Source: Actinomycetota bacterium (GTDB taxonomy: Bacteria; Actinomycetota; Actinomycetes; S36-B12). Taken from it: a DNA stretch of 64,000 nt. Below the pieces are notes generated by a model. It did not search any database. It was not told where the DNA came from and saw only the letters and a list, made by a program, of their open reading frames with translations. The translations under genes and the position numbers were made by a program. How positions within the stretch are numbered: position 1 is the stretch's first letter; every line of letters begins with the position of its first letter. This document shows positions 58,940 through 64,000 of the stretch, one piece after another. The stretch lies in contig JAFMFD010000001.1 of NCBI GenBank assembly GCA_017856385.1, positions 1 to 64,000 on the forward strand, written 5' to 3'.

Positions 58940-60337
58940 GTGGCTCTGCGCTTCTACGACTCGGCATCCCGCTCGGTGCGCGACTTCGTCCCGCTGAACG
59001 AGGGGCGTGTCGGCATCTACCTGTGCGGCGCCACGGTGCAGGCGCCGCCCCATGTCGGGCACATCCGCAGCGGTGTCGCGTTCGATGTCATCCGCAGGTG
59101 GCTCATGGCCCGCGGCTACGAGGTCACGTTCGTCCGCAACGTGACCGACATCGACGACAAGATCATCGCGCGAGGAGTGGAGCAGGGCGTGCCCTACTGG
59201 GACGTCGCGATGCGCAATGAGCGCGCCTTCGCCCGTGCGTACGACGTGCTCGGCTGCCTTCCGCCGACCTACGAGCCGAGGGCCACGGGCCACATCCCCG
59301 AGATGATCACGCTGATGCAGCGCCTGATCGACTCTGGGCACGGGTACTCCGCCTCGGGCGACGTCTACTTCGATGTGTCGTCGTTCGCCGAGTACGGGGC
59401 CCTGAGCGGGCAGCGTCCCGAGGACATGAAGGATGCCGCCGACGCCGACCCGCGGGGCAAGAGGGATGCGCGCGACTTCGCGATGTGGAAGTCGGCCAAG
59501 CCGGGCGAGCCGCTGTGGGACACCCCGTGGGGGCCGGGTCGGCCGGGCTGGCACATCGAGTGCTCGGCGATGGCGGCGAAGTATCTCGGGCCGGCGTTCG
59601 ACATCCATGGCGGTGGCCTGGATCTGGTCTTCCCGCACCATGAGAACGAGATCGCGCAGTCCAAGGCGGCGGGCGACGGCTTCGCCCAGTACTGGATGCA
59701 CAACGCCTGGGTCACCACGGCCGGGGAGAAGATGAGCAAGTCGCTCGGCAACTCTCTGCTCGTCGACGAGGTCGTCACGCGCGTGCGTCCGGTGGAACTG
59801 CGCTACTACCTCGCAGGCGCCCACTACCGGTCGATGCTGGAGTACTCCGACGAGCACGTGACGGAGGCCGGCCAGGGCTACCGGCGAATCGAGGGGTTCC
59901 TCTCCCGGGCGCACGAGTCCCTCGGACTGTCGGGTGCACCGCAGGTGCGCGCGGAGGCGCGACCCTCGGCGTTCGACGATGCCATGGACGACGACGTGGC
60001 CGTGCCCCAGGCCCTTGCCGTGGTGCACGAGACGGTGCGTGACGGCAACGCGGCGCTCGCGGCGGGTGACTCGGCAGGGGTCCAGCGCGCGTTCGATGCC
60101 GTCGTCGCGATGGTCGACGTGCTGGGACTGAATCCGTGGTCCGACTCATGGGCCGGGCAGGGCGGCGATCGCGCGACCTCCGTGATCGATGGGCTGGTGC
60201 AGGCGCTGCTCGACCAGCGCCAGCAGGCGCGTACCCGCAAGGACTTCGCCGCCGCCGATGCGATCCGCGACGGTCTCGACACCCTGGGCATCAGGGTCGA
60301 AGACACCCCGACCGGCGCCCGCTGGTCCCTGGACTGA
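58940..60337 (+). CDS. cysS: Cysteinyl-tRNA synthetase
   Basis: A 465-residue class I synthetase of normal length. The HIGH motif is HVGHIRSG near residue 37-44 after CGATVQAPP (zinc Cys), [11 protein letters not shown] and the KMSKS motif KMSKSLGN (about 259-266) follow. It charges tRNA-Cys. A length near 410 would suggest MshC, but 465 and the C-terminal DALR-type helical part fit CysS. GTG start, leaderless. rlmB follows 10 bp later. Confidence 0.93.
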   Translation: MALRFYDSASRSVRDFVPLNEGRVGIYLCGATVQAPPHVGHIRSGVAFDVIRRWLMARGYEVTFVRNVTDIDDKIIARGVEQGVPYWDVAMRNERAFARAYDVLGCLPPTYEPRATGHIPEMITLMQRLIDSGHGYSASGDVYFDVSSFAEYGALSGQRPEDMKDAADADPRGKRDARDFAMWKSAKPGEPLWDTPWGPGRPGWHIECSAMAAKYLGPAFDIHGGGLDLVFPHHENEIAQSKAAGDGFAQYWMHNAWVTTAGEKMSKSLGNSLLVDEVVTRVRPVELRYYLAGAHYRSMLEYSDEHVTEAGQGYRRIEGFLSRAHESLGLSGAPQVRAEARPSAFDDAMDDDVAVPQALAVVHETVRDGNAALAAGDSAGVQRAFDAVVAMVDVLGLNPWSDSWAGQGGDRATSVIDGLVQALLDQRQQARTRKDFAAADAIRDGLDTLGIRVEDTPTGARWSLD

Positions 60338-60347
60338 GGCGGAACTC

Positions 60348-61295
60348 GTGGCAGGAAACTCGCAACGTCGCGGCGCCATGCGCCGGTCCGGCACCAAGAA
60401 GGGCGCCACCGTCGGCTCCGGCGGGCAGCGCCGCGCCAAACTGGCCGGTCGGGGCCCGACCCCCAAGGCCACCGAGCGCCCGCATCATCCTGCGGCGCGC
60501 AAGGAACGTGCGGCGAAGAAGAGGGCCGCGGCGGGCCGCTCCACGACGAAGGCCACCGGCGCGCGAAGGTCGCAGGCCAGCATCCTCATGGGGCGCAACC
60601 CGATCGTCGAGGCCCTGCGTGCGAATATCCCGGCGACTGGTCTGTACGTGCAGAGCAAGGCCGATGCCGATGACCGGTGGCGCGAGGCGCTGCGGATCGC
60701 GGTGTCGCGCGGCATACCGATCATGGAGGTGCCGCGCACCGAGCTGGACCGCATGACGGATGGCGGAGTGCACCAGGGGCTCGTGCTCACCGTGCCCGAG
60801 TACGACTACGCCGACCTGCCCTCGCTGACGGATGGATCCCTGGTCATCGTGCTCGACGGGGTGACCGATCCGCGCAACCTCGGGGCGATCGCCCGCTCGG
60901 CAGCGGCCTTCGGCGCCGACGGCATCGTCGTCCCCACGCGTCGGTCCGTCGGCGTGACCGCGTCCGCCTGGAAGGCGTCCGCCGGCGCACTGTCGCGCAT
61001 CCCGGTCGCCCAGGTCACGAACACGACGCGGACTCTCCAGGAGCTGCAGGAGTCGGGCTTCACCGTCGTGGGCCTGACGGCGGACGCCGATGTCGACCTC
61101 GCCGCCCTGCCCCTCGATGTGCTCGCCGACCCGGTCGTCCTCGTGGTCGGAGCCGAGGGTGCGGGACTGTCCCGCCTGGTCGCACAGACATGCGACTGGC
61201 GCGTGCGGATCCCGATGGCAGGGGGCAATGAGTCCCTGAACGCGTCCGTTGCCGCGGGCATCGTGCTCCAGGCGGTGTTCGCCGCCCGCGCCTGA
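60348..61295 (+). CDS. rlmB: 23S rRNA (guanosine-2'-O-)-methyltransferase RlmB-type
   Basis: A 315-residue SpoU/TrmH methyltransferase. A basic, low-complexity N-terminal extension of about 75 residues (rich in K, R, A, T) is followed by the substrate-binding L30e-like domain (ILMGRNPIVEALRANIP) and the SPOUT knot: DGVTDPRNLGAIARSA, VVGAEGAGLSRLV and IPMAGGNESLNASVA. It methylates ribosomal RNA. The long basic N-terminus is common in actinobacterial homologues. Start is GTG giving VAGNSQRR. Order cysS-rlmB matches mycobacteria. Confidence 0.9.
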   Translation: MAGNSQRRGAMRRSGTKKGATVGSGGQRRAKLAGRGPTPKATERPHHPAARKERAAKKRAAAGRSTTKATGARRSQASILMGRNPIVEALRANIPATGLYVQSKADADDRWREALRIAVSRGIPIMEVPRTELDRMTDGGVHQGLVLTVPEYDYADLPSLTDGSLVIVLDGVTDPRNLGAIARSAAAFGADGIVVPTRRSVGVTASAWKASAGALSRIPVAQVTNTTRTLQELQESGFTVVGLTADADVDLAALPLDVLADPVVLVVGAEGAGLSRLVAQTCDWRVRIPMAGGNESLNASVAAGIVLQAVFAARA

Positions 61296-61308
61296 CCCGT
61301 CAGGGCCC

Positions 61309-61314
61309 TAGGCT
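61309..61314 (+). promoter_or_regulatory. -10 box TAGGCT of the LacI regulator
   Basis: TAGGCT ends 6 nt before the GTG at 61321; leaderless start predicted. Confidence 0.5.
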
Positions 61315-61320
61315 TCCGTC

Positions 61321-62355
61321 GTGACCGAGAACCCCCGCGCACGGCTGGCGGACATCGCCGAGCAGGCCGGGGTCAGCGAGGCGACGGTCTCGCGCGTGCT
61401 GAACGACCGCCCCGGAGTCTCGCTGTCGACGAGGCAGGCGGTGCTGACCGCACTCGACGTGCTCGGGTACGAGCGGCCGATTCGCCTGCGAGGTCGCTCC
61501 GGGCTGGTGGGCCTGATCGTCCCGGAACTGGAGAACCCGATCTTCCCGGCCTTCGCGCAGGTCATGGAGACGCTCATCGCGCAGTACGGCTACACGCCCG
61601 TGCTGTGCACGCAGACCCCCGGCGGTGTCTCCGAGGACGAGTACGTCGACCTGCTCCTCGGCCGGGGCGTCGCCGGCATCATCTTCGTCTCGGGAATGCA
61701 CGCCGACGCCACCGCGGACCATGCGGCATACCGGGGACTCGTGGAGCGTGGTCTGCCGGTGGTCTTCGTCAACGGCTACGCCGAGGGCATCAGTGCTCCC
61801 TTCATCTCCGACGACGACGTCGCCGCGATGGATCTGGCCATCACCCACCTGGTGTCCATGGGGCACCGCCGGATCGGACTGGCCATCGGGCCCGCCCGCT
61901 TCGTGCCGGTCGTGCGCAAGCGCGCCGGTTTCATCGCGGCGATGACGCGCCTCACCGGTATGAGCGAGGAGGAGGCCTCCGGGCTCGTCACCCACTCGCT
62001 CTTCACGGTGGAGGGCGGCCAGGCGGCAGCCCACCACCTCCTCGGACTCGGCGTCACGGCCATCGTCTGCGGGTCCGACCTCATGGCACTGGGCGCGATC
62101 CGCACGGTGCGCCAGCGTGGGCTCGCGGTTCCCGCGGACGTCTCGGTGGTCGGGTACGACGACTCCCGGCTGATCGCCTTCACCGATCCGCCGCTGACCA
62201 CGGTGCGGCAGGCGGTGACCGCCATGGGCACGGCCGCCGTGCAGGCCCTCCTCGACGGCATCAACGGCACTCCTGCGCCCGAGGACGAGTTCGTCTTCCG
62301 GCCCGAGCTCGTCGTCCGCGGATCCACTGGGCCCGCTCCGCAGCACGGAGGCTGA
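61321..62355 (+). CDS. LacI family transcriptional regulator
   Basis: A 344-residue LacI-type repressor. The N-terminal helix-turn-helix ARLADIAEQAGVSEATVSRV with the hinge VLNDRPGVSLSTR is complete. The effector domain starts GLVGLIVPELENPIFPAFAQ, a periplasmic-binding-protein fold. The sugar or metabolite sensed is unknown. GTG start with a leaderless -10 box. No sugar transport operon is adjacent, so it may act at a distance or on itself. Confidence 0.9.
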   Translation: MTENPRARLADIAEQAGVSEATVSRVLNDRPGVSLSTRQAVLTALDVLGYERPIRLRGRSGLVGLIVPELENPIFPAFAQVMETLIAQYGYTPVLCTQTPGGVSEDEYVDLLLGRGVAGIIFVSGMHADATADHAAYRGLVERGLPVVFVNGYAEGISAPFISDDDVAAMDLAITHLVSMGHRRIGLAIGPARFVPVVRKRAGFIAAMTRLTGMSEEEASGLVTHSLFTVEGGQAAAHHLLGLGVTAIVCGSDLMALGAIRTVRQRGLAVPADVSVVGYDDSRLIAFTDPPLTTVRQAVTAMGTAAVQALLDGINGTPAPEDEFVFRPELVVRGSTGPAPQHGG

Positions 62356-62368
62356 TCGCGCACGCGGC

Positions 62369-62374
62369 TACGGT
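62369..62374 (+). promoter_or_regulatory. -10 box TACGGT of the CcdA-like gene
   Basis: TACGGT ends 6 nt before the ATG at 62381. Confidence 0.5.
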
Positions 62375-62380
62375 GGACCC

Positions 62381-63154
62381 ATGCCCGTGCCGACGGATGT
62401 CGCCTCGACCGTGGTCGAGGGCTCTTTGGTCCTGGCACTGCTCATCGCGCTCGCCGCAGGGTTCGTGTCGTTCCTGACTCCGTGCGTGCTGCCGCTGGCC
62501 CCGGGCTACCTGTCCTACATCACCGGACTCACCGGCGAGGAGCTCGCGGGCGGCGGGCAGGGCACGACCACCCGGGTCAAGTCGCGCGTGCTGCTGGGCA
62601 GCATCCTGTTCGTCCTCGGGTTCTCGATCGTCTTCGTCTCCTACGGGGTGCTGTTCGGCGGCCTCGGCGCGCTGCTGCTGGAGTACCAGCAGCCCATCAA
62701 CATCGTGCTCGGCGTCATCGTCATCGCCATGGGCCTGTCGTTCATGGGCGTGCTGCCCGGCATGAACCGCGAGTGGCGGATGCACCGCGCGCCGCGCTTC
62801 TCGCTCTGGGGGGCACCGCTGCTCGGGATCGTGTTCGGCCTGGGATGGACGCCCTGCATCGGGCCGACCCTCACCGCCGTGCAAAGCCTGGCCTTCGCGG
62901 AGGCGAGCGCACTGCGCGGCGCCCTGCTGAGCCTGGCCTACTCCCTGGGCCTGGGCATCCCGTTCGTGCTGCTCGGCCTGGCCTTCCGGCAGCTCGCCGG
63001 AGCGCTGGCGTGGGTCAAGTCGCACTACGCGCTCATCATGCGAATCAGCGGCGGCCTGCTCGTCCTCATCGGGCTGCTGCTCGTCACGGGGCTGTGGAAC
63101 GAGGTGACCATCTGGATGCGCACCACGATGCCGGTGGTGGAGTCGCCCATCTGA
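62381..63154 (+). CDS. CcdA/DsbD-like membrane thiol reductase
   Basis: A 257-residue membrane protein with six to seven hydrophobic helices. Two single-Cys motifs TPCVLPL and TPCIGPT lie in the first and fourth helices, the redox pair of CcdA. It passes electrons from cytoplasmic thioredoxin to outer thiol proteins, often for cytochrome c maturation. No ResA/CcsA gene is in view. Followed at once by tRNA-Thr on the other strand. Confidence 0.88.
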   Translation: MPVPTDVASTVVEGSLVLALLIALAAGFVSFLTPCVLPLAPGYLSYITGLTGEELAGGGQGTTTRVKSRVLLGSILFVLGFSIVFVSYGVLFGGLGALLLEYQQPINIVLGVIVIAMGLSFMGVLPGMNREWRMHRAPRFSLWGAPLLGIVFGLGWTPCIGPTLTAVQSLAFAEASALRGALLSLAYSLGLGIPFVLLGLAFRQLAGALAWVKSHYALIMRISGGLLVLIGLLLVTGLWNEVTIWMRTTMPVVESPI

Positions 63155-63155
63155 G

Positions 63156-63227
63156 AGCCCCCGGTCAGGTTTGAACTGACGACCTACCGCTTACAAGGCG
63201 GTTGCTCTACCACTGAGCTACAGGGGC
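63156..63227 (-). tRNA. tRNA-Thr (anticodon TGT)
   Basis: On the minus strand this folds as a 72-nt tRNA: acceptor GCCCCTG/CGGGGGC (one U-G pair), anticodon stem ACCGC/GCGGT with loop CTTGTAA giving anticodon TGT (threonine), and T-arm GTCAG-TTCAAAC-CTGAC. CCA is not encoded. It begins 1 bp after the CcdA-like stop on the opposite strand. Confidence 0.93.
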
Positions 63228-63279
63228 GTGCGCGCATGCGATCCGCGAGGTCACTCATGGTATCGGTGGCACTTCGTGG

Positions 63280-63285
63280 GACACT
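63280..63285 (+). promoter_or_regulatory. -10 box GACACT of the MNT gene
   Basis: GACACT ends 6 nt before the ATG at 63292; weaker than the other boxes but at the same spacing. Confidence 0.3.
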
Positions 63286-63291
63286 CCAGCC

Positions 63292-63657
63292 ATGGTGGCG
63301 ATGACGGAGCTGTGCGAGGCGCTGCGCCACTCCGGGGCCAGGTTCGCGTACCTGCACGGCAGTCAGGCCAGCGGTGCGGCGGGACCCGAGTCCGACTTCG
63401 ACGTCGCCGCCTACTACGAGGATCCGGTTCCGGTGGGCTTCGAGGTCGCGCTTCCCTCCGGGGTCGACCTGCTGGTGCTCAACGATGCCCCGCTGGAGGT
63501 CGCCGGCCGGATCGGACCCGACGGTCGGCTGATACTCGAGGTCGACGAGGTGGCCCGGGTCCGCTGGCAGTCGACCACCCGCAAGATCTACCTCGACGAG
63601 CGGTATCGCATCGAGCGGTCGCATCGCGAGTTCCTCGAGAGCCTCGGCAATGGTTGA
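63292..63657 (+). CDS. Minimal nucleotidyltransferase (MNT antitoxin type)
   Basis: A 121-residue MNT-type nucleotidyltransferase of the MenA/MntA kind. The signature G-S-x9-D-x-D is seen in HGSQASGAAGPESDFDVA, with both metal Asp residues. Such proteins neutralise HEPN RNase toxins by AMPylation and usually overlap them at the 3' end. Here the overlapping HEPN reading frame is strongly shortened (see next feature). A leaderless start is suggested. Confidence 0.85.
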   Translation: MVAMTELCEALRHSGARFAYLHGSQASGAAGPESDFDVAAYYEDPVPVGFEVALPSGVDLLVLNDAPLEVAGRIGPDGRLILEVDEVARVRWQSTTRKIYLDERYRIERSHREFLESLGNG

Positions 63658-63790
63658 CGAGGTCCGCATCGCGCGGCGCGGCACCCCTGCCAGGAGTGGC
63701 GACGCGATGTGGCGCGCTAGTCGCCCGGCAGACCATCGTGATCTGCATGACTTCGTGCGGCAGGTCGGTCAGTGGATCCAGCAGCACTGA
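63650..63790 (+). pseudogene. Collapsed HEPN (DUF86) toxin gene, 46 codons
   Basis: An ATG overlapping the MNT gene by 8 bases, as in MNT-HEPN pairs, opens a 46-codon frame. Its start (MVDEVRIARR) and its end (HDLHDFVRQVGQWIQQH-like) look like the two ends of a DUF86/HEPN protein of about 140 residues. The central part with the R-x4-6-H RNase motif is absent, so an in-frame internal deletion is likely. It may be a short intact gene instead. Residues 18-46 contain the DFVRQVGQWI segment. Confidence 0.5.
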
Positions 63791-64000
63791 GCGCGGCCAC
63801 GACTGTCCTGGTGGCCAATCCGCATGCGGGTGGCGGACGTGCACGTCGTGTCGCCGAGGGGGCGGTGCAGTCCCTGCAGCGGGCCGGCATCGACATCCGA
63901 CTGCTGCTGCCCGATGGCCTGGATGCGCTCCATCGGGAACTCGGCGAGGCCTGCGCGGACGGGCCGACCACCTTGATCGCCTGTGGTGGCGACGGCACTG
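63772..64000 (+). CDS. Diacylglycerol kinase family protein, N-terminal part
   Basis: The first 76 or so codons of a DAGK-catalytic-domain protein run off the right edge. The glycine-rich NPHAGGGRARR and the CGGDGT motif of the nucleotide site are clear. A GTG at 63772 in frame gives MDPAALSAATTVLVANP and overlaps the HEPN remnant by 19 bases; a GTG at 63811 is a shorter alternative. It phosphorylates a lipid such as diacylglycerol, or a sphingoid base in other kingdoms; the exact lipid is unknown. Confidence 0.75.
   Translation, partial: MDPAALSAATTVLVANPHAGGGRARRVAEGAVQSLQRAGIDIRLLLPDGLDALHRELGEACADGPTTLIACGGDGT

Noticed and set aside
58940-60337. MshC (mycothiol cysteine ligase) instead of CysS
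   Set aside because: The length of 465 residues and the neighbours ispF and rlmB fit CysS; MshC is near 410 residues and has a different context.
63156-63227. tRNA-Thr as an island integration site
   Set aside because: Flanking genes are core-type and no integrase or repeated tRNA end was seen; the suspected catabolic island is 33 kb away.

Overview
The window is 64 kb of GC-rich DNA with very short intergenic gaps and many ATGA or GTGA gene overlaps. The gene content points to a mycothiol-using actinobacterium: mshA, mshD, carD, senX3-regX3, glgM-glgC, a GlnR-type regulator, an Nt-CYTH-CHAD protein beside ppk1, and F420-type flavin enzymes. Several gene orders match blocks I remember from Mycobacterium (XRE regulator / lysine-repeat protein / DUF2516; mshA-ybjN-gpm next to senX3-regX3; carD-ispD-ispF-cysS-rlmB; glnR-mshD), but the blocks are joined differently. 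The genus cannot be fixed from sequence alone. No integrase, transposase or CRISPR array was seen.

Bases 1-29.8 kb are an accessory catabolic region. It holds parts of three aldehyde dehydrogenases, three glutamine-synthetase-like ligases, three cytochromes P450, two acyl-CoA-dehydrogenase-type flavoproteins, a CoA transferase, an alcohol dehydrogenase, a sulfatase, an amidohydrolase, a luciferase-like oxidoreductase and a complete SsuABC/TauABC-type importer. It also holds an APC permease and TetR and GntR regulators. The most distinctive unit is an operon on the minus strand (16252 to 12162): alpha/beta hydrolase, NicX-type ring-cleaving dioxygenase, GS-like ligase, luciferase-like flavoenzyme. 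It is divergent from an acyl-CoA-dehydrogenase-like gene, and both start at promoters whose -35 boxes lie inside twin 15-bp near-palindromic operators. A second unit (21775-24977) is GS-like ligase, class I glutamine amidotransferase, CaiB-type CoA transferase. Together these suggest breakdown of an amine or N-heterocycle through gamma-glutamylation, oxidation, ring opening and CoA-dependent steps. The substrate is unknown.

Bases 29.8-64 kb are mostly housekeeping. In order they cover glycogen/maltose-1-phosphate synthesis (glgM, glgC), a Tat-exported berberine-type oxidase, and a polyphosphate cassette (mutT1-like, CYTH-CHAD, ppk1). Next come GlnR-mshD, a thioredoxin-like protein with a DUF4395 protein, and a nitrobindin-Fur-YgfZ operon. 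Then come dtd, asparaginase and permease, an XRE regulator with a repeat-rich lysine protein and DUF2516, and alaX-gpmA-ybjN-mshA-phoU opposite senX3-regX3. The last part has a lipoprotein, carD-ispD-ispF, a secreted protein, a PPOX protein, cysS, rlmB, a LacI regulator, a CcdA-like protein, tRNA-Thr, an MNT antitoxin with a collapsed HEPN partner, and the start of a diacylglycerol-kinase-type gene.

A recurring pattern is a TANNNT-like -10 box ending exactly 6 nt before the start codon. It occurs at about sixteen genes and implies widespread leaderless transcription. It helped choose several starts. No stretch above 300 bases lacks a gene; the longest gaps (508-692, 8550-8743, 19266-19472, 53402-53586) are described as regulatory or repeat features.
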